A stretch of 64,000 nt of DNA from Cohnella thailandensis. Its GTDB lineage: Bacteria > Bacillota > Bacilli > Paenibacillales > Paenibacillaceae. Positions 23,099 through 31,977 of the stretch are shown here, piece after piece (within the stretch, counting starts at the first letter, position 1; the number at the start of each line of letters is the position of its first letter). The DNA is taken from assembly GCF_014212135.1 (NCBI RefSeq), contig NZ_JACJVQ010000011.1, positions 1 through 64,000 of the forward strand, read 5' to 3'. Both the position numbers and the translations under genes were made by a program. The notes under the pieces are model-generated. The model saw only the letters and a program-made list of their open reading frames with translations, was not told where the DNA came from and ran no database searches.

Positions 23099-24895
23099 TT
23101 GCTGATTATTGCGCTTATCGTTTGCCCGGTTAACGGGTCTCTGACAACCACTCATGCGTCGGATAATCTTGCCAATATGCTTGTCCTTACGAAGAACAAG
23201 AAGGAGATGCTGCATAACGACAAGCGAGTCGTTGCCTCGCAGCCCTATCAAATCGTAGGGGGAACGCCCTATGTCGCGCTGAACGGCATCGCGCAGCCCT
23301 TCGGATTCAAGCTCTCCTACAACGCGGCCACGAAAGAATCGATCGCCGAATCCGCGTCGACCAAACTGATATTCAAGGCGGACAGCAACCGCGTAATGGT
23401 GAACGGCGTCGCGAGAACGTGGTCGATCAATACCCTGACGAGGAGCGGATCGCTCATGGTCCCGCTTCGAATGTGGGCCGATCTGACCGCAAGCACCGTA
23501 TCCGTTCATAATAATGAAACGATCGTCAAGTGGCCGTCGTCATCGAATCCTGCCGCGCAGCCTCTTCCACTTCAGGTTAGCGCCAACGGTCGGTATCTTG
23601 TGACCTCCGACGGCAAGCCCTTCTTCTGGCTGGCCGACACGGCCTGGGAATTGATTCAAAGATTGAACCGCTCCGAAGTGGAGACCTATCTCAAGAGCGT
23701 TGCCGAGCAAGGCTTCAACGTCGTCCAAGTCACGGCGCTGACGCATTTCTGGGATCTCGGCGTGCCGAACGCCCTCGGGGACCTGCCGCTGGCGGGAACG
23801 GATCCGGACAAGCCCCTCACGACAACGGGGAACGATCCCTCCGACGAAGAGCAGTACGATTACTGGGATCATGCCGATTACGTGATCGACACGGCGGCCT
23901 CTCTCGGGATCTATGTTGCGCTGCTGCCTACTTGGGGCAAATATATCATCGACAACAGCGCCCCTCCGCACAACCAACCGTACGAAGGCCTCTTCGACAA
24001 CGCCAAATCGTACGCTTTCGGCAAGTGGATCGGAAGCCGGTACGCGAACCGCAGCAACATCGTCTGGGTTCTCGGCGGCGACCGCTCTCCGGATACCGAC
24101 GCCAAGCGGCAGCTGATCCGGCAGATGGCCCAGGGGATCGAAGACGGCGGCGGCGCGCAGCTCATGACTTATCACCCGATCGGAGGAGATTCGTCTTCCG
24201 AATGGTTCCAGAACGAGGACTGGCTGGATTTTAATATGTATCAATCGGGCCATCTCTCCGTCGACTATCCGAATTACGAAGTCATTGCCGCCGATTATCT
24301 CAAGCAGCCGGTCAAACCGGTCATCGACGCGGAGCCGCGCTATGAGAACAGCGGGATCAACTTCAGTTCCGAGAACGGCCGATTCTCTGCCTATGACGTG
24401 CGCCAAGCCGCCTATTGGTCGGTATTCGCGGGCTCGTTCGGTCACTCCTACGGCAATGGGGCCATCTGGCAGATGCACGCACCGGGGCTTAAAGCGGACG
24501 AATCCCGTTATTGGTACGATTCTCTGGACATTCCCGGAAGATCGCACATGCAGTACGTTCGCAAGCTGATGGAATCCAGGCCGTTTCTCGAGCGCGTTCC
24601 GGACCAATCGTTAGTGACCGACGCCTTATCGGGCGGGGAGCATCTCCAAGCGACGAGAGGAACGAATTACGCTATGGTCTATTCCCCCAGAGGCGCGGCC
24701 TTCTCGATTCGAATGGGGAAAATATCGGGCGAAACGGTAACGGCGCGCTGGTATGACCCGCGAACGGGAGTCAGCACGACGATAGGGGATTACGCGAACG
24801 AGGGGGTTCAGGAGTTTCGTCCGCCTTCCGGCGGAATAGGGAATGACTGGATCCTTATCCTCGACGACAAAAGCGCCGGCTTCTCCAATCCGTGA
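23099..24895 (+). CDS. Secreted DUF4038 glycosidase (GH140-like) with copper-amine-oxidase-like N-terminal domain
   Basis: A 598-residue protein. Segments: hydrophobic N terminus (LLIIALIVCPVNG), a copper-amine-oxidase-type stalk domain (about 40-145; GGTPYVALNGIAQPFGFKL), a DUF4038 TIM barrel (about 155-500) with LVTSDGKPFFWLADTAWEL, FNVVQVTALTHFWDL and VWVLGGDRSPDTDA, and a C-terminal beta-sandwich. DUF4038 proteins are glycoside hydrolases (GH140 and relatives) of complex polysaccharides. The nominal start is the TTG at 23099, but the signal peptide looks better if translation begins upstream in frame (around 23072), where only CTG is available behind AAGGAG, so the start is uncertain. A close paralogous domain lies in the convergent gene. 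Confidence 0.8.
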   Translation: MLIIALIVCPVNGSLTTTHASDNLANMLVLTKNKKEMLHNDKRVVASQPYQIVGGTPYVALNGIAQPFGFKLSYNAATKESIAESASTKLIFKADSNRVMVNGVARTWSINTLTRSGSLMVPLRMWADLTASTVSVHNNETIVKWPSSSNPAAQPLPLQVSANGRYLVTSDGKPFFWLADTAWELIQRLNRSEVETYLKSVAEQGFNVVQVTALTHFWDLGVPNALGDLPLAGTDPDKPLTTTGNDPSDEEQYDYWDHADYVIDTAASLGIYVALLPTWGKYIIDNSAPPHNQPYEGLFDNAKSYAFGKWIGSRYANRSNIVWVLGGDRSPDTDAKRQLIRQMAQGIEDGGGAQLMTYHPIGGDSSSEWFQNEDWLDFNMYQSGHLSVDYPNYEVIAADYLKQPVKPVIDAEPRYENSGINFSSENGRFSAYDVRQAAYWSVFAGSFGHSYGNGAIWQMHAPGLKADESRYWYDSLDIPGRSHMQYVRKLMESRPFLERVPDQSLVTDALSGGEHLQATRGTNYAMVYSPRGAAFSIRMGKISGETVTARWYDPRTGVSTTIGDYANEGVQEFRPPSGGIGNDWILILDDKSAGFSNP

Positions 24896-24906
24896 CCGGA
24901 CAAAGA

Positions 24907-24935
24907 ACAAGCAGCCAGTCTCGTCGGCTGCTTGT
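24907..24935. terminator. Bidirectional terminator between the two DUF4038 genes
   Basis: ACAAGCAGCC (24907-24916) pairs with GGCTGCTTGT (24926-24935). TTCTTT follows to the right and an A-rich run lies to the left. Confidence 0.8.
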
Positions 24936-24953
24936 TTCTTTAGCTATGCTCGC

Positions 24954-27900
24954 TTACCTAGGGTTGGTTCTCACCACCAAAGGATTGCTGAACGGTCCCC
25001 AGTTCTGCGCTTTGTCTTTGGCTTTGACCGTAAACGTATAAGAAGTATTCGGAGAGAGTCCCGTGGCCGTGAATTGCAGATTGGAGAAGTTCTGCGTATA
25101 GCCGAAATAAACTCCGTTCCGGTAAATGTCATAGACCTCGATCCCGCTGGCGTCCGTCGATGCGGTCCATCTCATCGTAACCGAAGTTGCCGTCTTCGAG
25201 ACCAGCGTCAGATTGCCGGGAGCCGTTGGGGGCGTCGTATCCCTTCCGGGCTCCGCGTCCGTCGTCACGACCAAGGGAGCGCTGAACGGTCCCCAGTTCT
25301 GTGCCTTATCTTTAGCCTTGACCGTAAACGTATAGGACGTATTCGGACTTAGTCCCGTGGCCGTAAACTGCAGATTATTGAAATTTTGCGTGTATCCGAA
25401 ATAAACCCCGTTCCGGTAAATGTCATACACTTCGATTCCGCTGGCATCCGTCGATGCCGTCCAGCTCATCGTAACCGAGTTCGTCGTCTTCGACACTAAC
25501 GTCAGATTGCCCGGGGCCGTCGGCGGCGTCGTGTCCTTGCCGGGATCCGCGTCCGTCGTTACGACCAACGGGTTGCTGAACGGTCCCCAGTTCTGCGCCT
25601 TGTCCTTGGCCTTCACCGTGAACGTGTAACTCGTATTCGGACTTAGCCCCGTGGCCGTATACTGCAAATTAGAGAAGTCTTGCGTGTACGCCAGATAAGC
25701 TCCGTTCCGGTAAATGTCGTACACTTCGATTCCGCTGGCATCCGTCGATGCCGTCCAGCTCATCGTCACCGAGTTCGCCGTCTTCGACACTAACGTCAGA
25801 TTGCCAGGGGCCGTCGGAGGAGTCGTATCGACGCCCGTATCCGCGTCCGTCGTCACGACTAGCGGGCTGCTGAACGGTCCCCAGTTCTGCGCCATGTCTT
25901 TCGCCTTGACCGTAAACGTGTAAGTCGTATTGGGAGCGAGTCCCGTGGCCGTATATTGCAAATTGGCGAAGTCCTGCGTATACGCGAGATAAACTCCGTC
26001 CTTATAGATGTCGTAAACGTTTATTCCGCTCGCGTCCGTCGATGCGCTCCAGCCGAACGTAACCGAGGTTGCCGTCTTCGAGATCAGCCTCAGATTGCCG
26101 GGTGCCGTCGGAGGCGTCGTATCTCCCGGTTCGGGCTCTTCGCCCGCTCCCGGAGGCGGGTAGGCTTTCGATTTGTCGTCCAGAACCAGAACCCAATCGT
26201 TATTGACTCCGGTAGAGGGCGGAGTGAACGCCCGGGTTCCCGTGTTCGCGAAATCTCCGATCAACGTATTGGCGCCCGTCCTTGGGTCATACCAGTAAGC
26301 CGTAACCGTCGAGCCCGAGATTTTGCCCATATTGACCGTAAACGGAGTCCGCGCGTAGATCATGGCATAGCTTGTGCCGCGGGTGCAGCGGATATGGTCT
26401 CCGCCGGTTAAGGCGTTCGTTACCAAGGATTGGTCCGGCACGCGCTCGAGGAACGGCCTGGATTCGATCAGTCTCCGGACGTATTTCATCTGGATTCTGC
26501 CTTGCGCGTTCAGGGCGTCGTACCATGTGACATTCTCGTCCGCCATTCTCCCGGGCGCGCACATTTGCCAAATGGACCCATGACCGTACGTGTGGCCGAA
26601 CGAGCCCGCGAAGACCGACCAATAGGCCGCTTGCCTGACGTCGTAAGGAGTGAACCGGCCGTTCTTGGAATCGAAGTTGATTCCGGCGTTCTCGTATCTG
26701 GGCTCGTCGTCCTGCACGGGCTTGACGGGGGTCCTTCCGTAATCGGCAACGATCACGTTGTAATTCGGATAGTTCTGGGAAGTATGGCCCGATTGATACA
26801 TATTGAAGTTCAGCCAAGCATCGTTATGGAACCATTCGGAAGACGACTTCCCTCCCATCGGATGGAAGGATTTGATCTGCGTGCCGCCGCCGTCGGCGAG
26901 CCCCTGGGCCATCTGCCGGATCAGCTGCCGCTTGGCGTCGGTATCCGGGGCGCGATCGCCGCCGAGAACCCAGACGATATTGCTTCGGTTCGCGTACCGG
27001 CTTGCGATCCACTTGCCGAAGTTATACGCCTTGGCATTCGTGAAAATCCCTTTGTAAGGCTGATAGTAGGGGGAACCGCTGTTGTCGATGATATATTTGC
27101 CCCAGGTAGGGAGCAGCGCGACGTAGAGGCCGAGCGATGCCGCCAGGTCGATCACGTAATCGGCATGGTCCCAATAATCGTATTGCGCGCCGTTAGAGGG
27201 ATCGCTTCCCGGTGTCGTTAGTGGCTTGTCGGGATCGGCTCCCGTCAGGGGAAGGTCCCCTTGGGCATTCGGCACGGTGAGGTCCCAGAAATGAGATAAG
27301 GCCACGATTTGAACGACATTGAAGCCTTGGTCGGCACAGCTCTTGAGATAGGTCTCCACTTCGGCGCGGTTCAGCCTCTGGAGCAATTCCCAAGCCGTGT
27401 CGCCCAGCCAGAAGAACGGGCTGCCGTCAGAGGCGACCAGAAATCTGCCGTTGCCGCTTACTTGCACTCTTTTATCTGCCGCAGGTATGTTGATCTCCTC
27501 CCTTGTAATCGCGTAATCGTCGGCATAGTACTGCCTTCTGCTTGCGTCCGTGTTCTCGTTCGTCCAATGCGGCTCGCCCCATGCGATGGAGAACGCATAG
27601 CGGTATTGGCTCGCCTTCATCGTTTGCATGTCGGGCAAGCCTCCGACCTCGGACAATCCGATCGGTTTCCCGCCGCCGAAAGCCCATAGATTATCGTGAT
27701 GGCTTTGCAGAAATTCGTTATAGTAAATATCGTGCGTAAGAACATCGACCTTGCCATCCGTCCCGACGACGCCGTTCGTCACCGTACCCGGATAATAACG
27801 CCTATAGTCGTCAATGTACGGGTCGGATTGCCTCGGGCAATGGGAATTCCATACGAACAACAGATTGTTCAGTCCATGGTAGACGACTAACCTGTTATAG

Positions 27901-28487
27901 ATTAGCTCCCATAAAGCTTTATAATTGTTCTTCTTGCCCCACCAGAACCAGTATCCGTTCATCTCATGATACGGCCTGAACAAAACCGGCACGCCGGCGT
28001 CCCGAAGGTCCTTGAGATGAACGGCGACTTTATCGTACTCGGCTAGCAGCCAGTTATAGGGAGCCGTGCCGGGCGTGATGCAGGCGTCGAACTCCGCCTG
28101 GGTCTTGTAGCCTTCGGTCTTGTTCGAATCGTTCCATACGTTGGCCCAGGTATTGGCCGTCAACGGGAATTGCTGATGCCACGAGAAAGCGACGATTCCG
28201 CCAGCCTGCCAATAAGCGATGGCCGCATTGACGGTCGCCCTTCTATAATTGAGAACGGTTGCATCGGAGACGCCCGTGATCGTTCCCAGCTCGAAGCTCG
28301 AAATCGCGGGATACTTCCCGCCGGATATGGGAAGCACCAGTCTGGTGATATTGCCGTTCGGTTCTTCTATCCAATTATGCTGGCCCGTCAGCATCCCCCG
28401 GTCGGAGCCGGACAAGTCGTTTAGATAGGACAGCAGTTCCTTGGATTGCCTCGAAGCATTCCCGTTTACAGGTGGTTGTCCTGTCAT
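24954..28487 (-). CDS. GH26-DUF4038-Fn3(x4) multidomain glycoside hydrolase
   Basis: A 1177-residue protein from the ATG at 28485-28487. The longer frame crosses the upstream gene's terminator and is rejected. Domain 1 (about 5-335) is GH26 (mannanase family): acid/base Glu in FRPYHEMNGYWFWWG near 172 and nucleophile Glu in GLSEVGGLPD near 277. Domain 2 (about 340-690) is DUF4038, very like the one in the gene at 23099. Then come about 90 residues of beta-sandwich and four near-identical Fn3 domains (about 787-1177). There is no visible signal peptide, although every domain is typical of secreted enzymes. A TATAAT box lies at 28525-28530. It probably cuts or trims a polysaccharide related to the locus product. 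Confidence 0.85.
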   Translation of the reverse strand: MTGQPPVNGNASRQSKELLSYLNDLSGSDRGMLTGQHNWIEEPNGNITRLVLPISGGKYPAISSFELGTITGVSDATVLNYRRATVNAAIAYWQAGGIVAFSWHQQFPLTANTWANVWNDSNKTEGYKTQAEFDACITPGTAPYNWLLAEYDKVAVHLKDLRDAGVPVLFRPYHEMNGYWFWWGKKNNYKALWELIYNRLVVYHGLNNLLFVWNSHCPRQSDPYIDDYRRYYPGTVTNGVVGTDGKVDVLTHDIYYNEFLQSHHDNLWAFGGGKPIGLSEVGGLPDMQTMKASQYRYAFSIAWGEPHWTNENTDASRRQYYADDYAITREEINIPAADKRVQVSGNGRFLVASDGSPFFWLGDTAWELLQRLNRAEVETYLKSCADQGFNVVQIVALSHFWDLTVPNAQGDLPLTGADPDKPLTTPGSDPSNGAQYDYWDHADYVIDLAASLGLYVALLPTWGKYIIDNSGSPYYQPYKGIFTNAKAYNFGKWIASRYANRSNIVWVLGGDRAPDTDAKRQLIRQMAQGLADGGGTQIKSFHPMGGKSSSEWFHNDAWLNFNMYQSGHTSQNYPNYNVIVADYGRTPVKPVQDDEPRYENAGINFDSKNGRFTPYDVRQAAYWSVFAGSFGHTYGHGSIWQMCAPGRMADENVTWYDALNAQGRIQMKYVRRLIESRPFLERVPDQSLVTNALTGGDHIRCTRGTSYAMIYARTPFTVNMGKISGSTVTAYWYDPRTGANTLIGDFANTGTRAFTPPSTGVNNDWVLVLDDKSKAYPPPGAGEEPEPGDTTPPTAPGNLRLISKTATSVTFGWSASTDASGINVYDIYKDGVYLAYTQDFANLQYTATGLAPNTTYTFTVKAKDMAQNWGPFSSPLVVTTDADTGVDTTPPTAPGNLTLVSKTANSVTMSWTASTDASGIEVYDIYRNGAYLAYTQDFSNLQYTATGLSPNTSYTFTVKAKDKAQNWGPFSNPLVVTTDADPGKDTTPPTAPGNLTLVSKTTNSVTMSWTASTDASGIEVYDIYRNGVYFGYTQNFNNLQFTATGLSPNTSYTFTVKAKDKAQNWGPFSAPLVVTTDAEPGRDTTPPTAPGNLTLVSKTATSVTMRWTASTDASGIEVYDIYRNGVYFGYTQNFSNLQFTATGLSPNTSYTFTVKAKDKAQNWGPFSNPLVVRTNPR
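24958..26125 (-). repeat. Four tandem ~294-bp Fn3-coding repeats
   Basis: The 3' end of the GH26-DUF4038 gene consists of four consecutive copies of a 294-300 bp unit. Each begins with a DTTPPTAPGNL-type segment and ends with VVTTDA. Copies 1-3 (24961-25850) are nearly identical at DNA level and the most upstream copy (25850-26125) is more diverged, consistent with recent unequal duplication or gene conversion. Confidence 0.85.
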
Positions 28488-28591
28488 CCCTTCTAACCGC
28501 CTTTCCTGAAAATTTGGACAATATATTATATTCAGGACTACGATCTTGTTCCTCCGATAAGTAACTCGCGATATTCGACCAAATGAAAAAA

Positions 28592-28619
28592 GCCGGCATC
28601 GGAACCTTCCGATGCCGGC
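28592..28619 (-). terminator. Terminator of the exopolysaccharide operon
   Basis: Perfect stem GCCGGCATCGGA (28592-28603)/TCCGATGCCGGC (28608-28619), followed leftward by TTTTTT. It ends the long operon whose last gene stops at 28636. Confidence 0.9.
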
Positions 28620-28635
28620 CGCAGCTGCGCCGTTT

Positions 28636-29571
28636 CTATTCATAGGCGGGTATGGCGCCCCGGCTTCGCAAGGTTTCCACCGAACCCCGGATGCTCTCCA
28701 TTCTGCATTCTTGTACCAATCGTTGCCCTGGTGACCGGACGAACAAGGAGTTGATCAGAAGATACCCCCGTTTGACCAGCAAAAACAGGACCAGTCGGAT
28801 TCGCGCCGGCAATCGATTATTCCATACCGCCAAAGATACCCCCTGATAATAGTAGCGGCGTTTAATCCATTCCGGCCTCAGGCGGCTGGCATCGATAAAA
28901 TGGGCGACACTCATGCCGGGAATGTAGAGCAGCTTCTTGCCTTGGCTTTGAATCTCCTCAAACAGCCACGATTCTTCTCCGGACAACAACGAATTTCCCT
29001 TCCGTCCCAGTTCCTCGGGGAATCGGAGCTCCTTGAAGATCTCCTTGCGGATCGCCATGTTAGCCCCAAAGGGATGCAAGCGGCGCGGATACGTACGCTC
29101 CTTGTCGCCTAAGTTCACGATGGTAAATCCAAGTTCAAGCTCCTTGACCAGCCAATCGGGCTTGGAAGTCTCGAAGTTAGGGTGGATAATGCCTCCGATC
29201 GCCGCCGCATCCGGATAGCGTTCGAACGCCGACTGGACGCTCGTCAGCCAGGAGGAAGACGGGATCGCGTCGTCGTCGAGAAACGCGATAATCGAACCGG
29301 ACGATTCGGCAATCCCCCTGTTTCTGGCTACGGACAGCCCCTGTCGCGCCTCGAATACGTATTTTAAGTTTACTTTTCCTCTTAAACGCTCGATGCACTT
29401 GGCAACGATCACGGAAGTATGATCCGGCGAGTTGTTGTCGACCACGATTACTTCCGCTTTCGCGATGCCGGATACGCTCTCGAGCGACAGCAACGTTTGT
29501 CGAAGCAGCTCGGCCCGGGAATACGTGCATATCACGACGGATACGGAAAGGCTCGAACGATTCGATTCCAT
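28636..29571 (-). CDS. Family 2 glycosyltransferase
   Basis: A 311-residue GT2: VSVVICTYSRAELLRQTLLS, EVIVVDNNSPDHT, the acidic motif IIAFLDDDAIPSSSWL, GANMAIRKEIF, SGEESWLFEEIQSQG and a C-terminal hydrophobic stretch that may associate with the membrane. It transfers a sugar during assembly of the polysaccharide repeat unit. The linkage is not predictable. AAGGAATGGG precedes the ATG. It is the last gene of the leftward galU-headed operon. Confidence 0.88.
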   Translation of the reverse strand: MESNRSSLSVSVVICTYSRAELLRQTLLSLESVSGIAKAEVIVVDNNSPDHTSVIVAKCIERLRGKVNLKYVFEARQGLSVARNRGIAESSGSIIAFLDDDAIPSSSWLTSVQSAFERYPDAAAIGGIIHPNFETSKPDWLVKELELGFTIVNLGDKERTYPRRLHPFGANMAIRKEIFKELRFPEELGRKGNSLLSGEESWLFEEIQSQGKKLLYIPGMSVAHFIDASRLRPEWIKRRYYYQGVSLAVWNNRLPARIRLVLFLLVKRGYLLINSLFVRSPGQRLVQECRMESIRGSVETLRSRGAIPAYE

Positions 29572-29611
29572 AATCCCATTCCTTTCTGGTTATCGAATTT
29601 CGCGGCTGCGA

Positions 29612-30142
29612 TCAGGAGCTGATCGGGATAAGCTCTTCCGCCGTTTGCGTCCTCAGCTCCTTGATTCTTCTTGCCGGCACGCCGGCATAAAGCCCGTCTG
29701 GTTCGCAATCGGAGCAAACGACGGCTCCCGCGGCGATGATGCATCCGTCGCCGATCGTTACTCCCGGCAGCACGGTCGCTCTCGCTCCGATCCAGCATCC
29801 GTCTCCGACCTTGATCGGTTTCCAGATGGATTCGCCGCCCCTCATCTCATGAGAGCCGATCTTATGCGTCGACGTGCAGAAGATAACGTCGAAGGCAATC
29901 TTGCAGTTGTTTCCTATCTCCACATGGTCTTCCACGACGCAGGAGTGGTTTAGAAAGGAGCCGTAGCCGATCTTGATATCGGTGCCTCTGAATTGGCACC
30001 TTGACCGGATAGCGTTGGTAAGCGTTTGGATGCCAAGCCGCCTGTACAGAAACGCCCGAATTCGATTCGGCAGAAGGCTGGAAGCCGCAATATTGTTGAC
30101 AAGTATGGCCCATATGAAATCTTTGATTATCTCTATATCCAT
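29612..30142 (-). CDS. Left-handed beta-helix acyltransferase (serine/maltose O-acetyltransferase type)
   Basis: A 176-residue hexapeptide-repeat protein. Evidence: YGSFLNHSCVVEDHVEIGNN, IKVGDGCWIGARATVLPGV, IGDGCIIAAGAVV and the ending LYAGVPARRIK, typical of sugar O-acetyltransferases (WbbJ/VatD class). The chosen ATG at 30140-30142 has AGGAGG 9 nt upstream. It probably acetylates a sugar of the polysaccharide. It is the second acetyltransferase of the operon. The gap to the GH26 gene (118 bp) contains nothing notable. Confidence 0.85.
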   Translation of the reverse strand: MDIEIIKDFIWAILVNNIAASSLLPNRIRAFLYRRLGIQTLTNAIRSRCQFRGTDIKIGYGSFLNHSCVVEDHVEIGNNCKIAFDVIFCTSTHKIGSHEMRGGESIWKPIKVGDGCWIGARATVLPGVTIGDGCIIAAGAVVCSDCEPDGLYAGVPARRIKELRTQTAEELIPISS

Positions 30143-30259
30143 TCGAACACAGCCTCCTATTCGGATGAGCCATCCAGCCACTCAAACCAATCATGACACG
30201 TTCCATCGTTACCAATGTCTGCGCCACCCGAATGAGGATTTTGCCCTATTCGCTCTTCA

Positions 30260-31303
30260 TCACCGGCTCGACTGCCTCATCTTAGACAATTCATCCCTTG
30301 TCAGCACGCGGTCGTTAGCGTACAGCGCCTGAACCTGGTCCGGAGCGTTCTTTTCCTCGATCATCTCGGACCATGTCATAAACCAGACGTAATGGTTCTG
30401 AGCTTCGGATAGCACTTCGTCGGCAGGCAATTCCCCGTTCTCCCCCAAGGCGACGGGTTTGCCTTCGGCCAACCGGACAAGCCGGTCGTAGTATTCCTGT
30501 TCGTATTTATTATCGTAAATATCGATGGCGATCACATCCGCGCGCTCCGGCCCGACATAATACTTCTCGAAGTCGTCTGCCCACTCAAGCGTTGCCGCGC
30601 TCCATACCCACAGCAAATTGTTAAGCTTATGCACTTTCGTATATCGCTCGTACATGATCTCCCACAGCTTGGCGAAGTCGGGCTGCCCTCCCCACCAGAA
30701 CCACTTGCCGTTCATCTCATGGTAGGGCCGCCACAGGACCGGGACGCCCGCATCCCGAAGCTTCTTGAGATAAACGGCCGTCCGGTCGAGATCCGCGATG
30801 TGCTTCTTGTAGAGATCGGTTCCCGGCGTGATGATCTCTTGAAACGTCTCGCCGGAAATCCCCCCGTTATTGATCATGTTCCAGCAATAGCAGGCGCCGG
30901 GCTGGTTCATGTGGTAGCTGATCGTCACGATGCTCCCCGATTTATTCCACTCGATGGCGTTCTTCACTACCTTATCCCGGAAGCCGGCGAGCTCCTTCTC
31001 GGTTTGATTCGTGATTCCGCCGAACTCGTATCCTTTGACCGCCGGATAGTCGCCCGTAAGCTGCTTCAACCATTTGTAATAATGATCGGGAGCTTCCAGA
31101 TAATCGTGCTGGCCGCTCAGCGTATATTGGCCGTTAATCTCATAGAGCAATCGGAGCAGCTTTTGCGCGCCGTCCGAGGCATTTTTGTTTACGGGCTTGG
31201 CTTGAATCCGATCTTGGGCGGAATTCGCAAGGACGGTCATGCCTAAGAGAAATAGAACCAGGACGGCTCCCCCGCAGATCGCCCAAGCTCGGTTGATCCT
31301 CAT
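30260..31303 (-). CDS. Membrane-anchored GH26 endo-glycosidase (beta-mannanase family)
   Basis: A 347-residue protein with an N-terminal signal-anchor (AWAICGGAVLVLFLLGMTVLA) and a complete GH26 domain: LSGQHDYLEAPDHYYKWLKQ, acid/base Glu in LWRPYHEMNGKWFWWG and nucleophile Glu in ALGENGELP. It is coupled to the acetyltransferase gene by an ATGA overlap and sits inside the polymer-synthesis operon, so it more likely trims or releases the nascent polymer than scavenges plant mannan. Beta-mannoside in the polymer is suggested but not proven. It is homologous to domain 1 of the 24954 gene. Confidence 0.88.
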   Translation of the reverse strand: MRINRAWAICGGAVLVLFLLGMTVLANSAQDRIQAKPVNKNASDGAQKLLRLLYEINGQYTLSGQHDYLEAPDHYYKWLKQLTGDYPAVKGYEFGGITNQTEKELAGFRDKVVKNAIEWNKSGSIVTISYHMNQPGACYCWNMINNGGISGETFQEIITPGTDLYKKHIADLDRTAVYLKKLRDAGVPVLWRPYHEMNGKWFWWGGQPDFAKLWEIMYERYTKVHKLNNLLWVWSAATLEWADDFEKYYVGPERADVIAIDIYDNKYEQEYYDRLVRLAEGKPVALGENGELPADEVLSEAQNHYVWFMTWSEMIEEKNAPDQVQALYANDRVLTRDELSKMRQSSR

Positions 31304-31938
31304 AGCCTGGCATACCTCGCCTCGTTTACTTCTGCATCCGCCACTTTAATCCAAGACTTCGTCTCGAAGCAGTAGCGCCGTACGACTCGAGCCGGAGATC
31401 CCACCGCGATACTATAAGGCGGGACGCGTCCCTTGACGACGCTTCCCGCGCCGATGACCGAACCCTCGCCCACATCCGCGCCGGCCAGAATGCATACGTT
31501 CTGTCCAAGCCACACCCCGGCGCCGATCCGGGTCCGCTTGGAGGCGGCCGGTTGATCCATGTAAGGCGGTCCAAGAGGATCGAAGGAATGGTTATTGTCG
31601 CTTATGTAGCATCTCCCGGCAATCATGACTTCGTCTTCGATGACGAGAGATTCCACGCAGGAGATGTGCACGCCATGCTCCATCGTCACTCGATTGCCGA
31701 TTTTCAGAATCGGCGCGCCCGCTCCCCCTTCCGGGGGATAAGCTTCGATTCGGCAATAGGGGCCTATATACACTCTTTCCCCCAGCTGAATGAGCTCCGG
31801 GTTTTCCGTATAGAATGGGGGGCTTACGCTAGACCGGGAGCCGACTTTGTAGAATAGGTGCCGGTACCACAAGACCGTATAGAGTTTGTTCCTTGCCTTG
31901 CGAAGTCCTTTATGAAGGAATCTTACCCCTCCGGACAT
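31300..31938 (-). CDS. WbbJ-type O-acetyltransferase
   Basis: A 212-residue left-handed beta-helix protein: LIQLGERVYIGPYCRIEAYP, VTMEHGVHISCVESLVIEDEV, SDNNHSFDP, TRIGAGVWLGQNVCILAG, IGAGSVVKGRVPPYSIAVG and SPARVVR. Preferred start is the ATG at 31936-31938 (GGGAGG seven nt upstream). An ATG two codons earlier is too close to that site. It probably acetylates a sugar residue of the repeat unit. It overlaps the GH26 start by 4 bp. Confidence 0.88.
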   Translation of the reverse strand: MSGGVRFLHKGLRKARNKLYTVLWYRHLFYKVGSRSSVSPPFYTENPELIQLGERVYIGPYCRIEAYPPEGGAGAPILKIGNRVTMEHGVHISCVESLVIEDEVMIAGRCYISDNNHSFDPLGPPYMDQPAASKRTRIGAGVWLGQNVCILAGADVGEGSVIGAGSVVKGRVPPYSIAVGSPARVVRRYCFETKSWIKVADAEVNEARYARL

Positions 31939-31977
31939 ACGCATTCCTCCCTTTGATACCATACGCGGCACTATTGA

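Noticed and set aside
22952-23509. 185-codon leftward ORF opposite the DUF4038 gene
   Set aside because: It is a shadow frame over the start of the DUF4038 gene and includes the operator region. No ribosome binding site.
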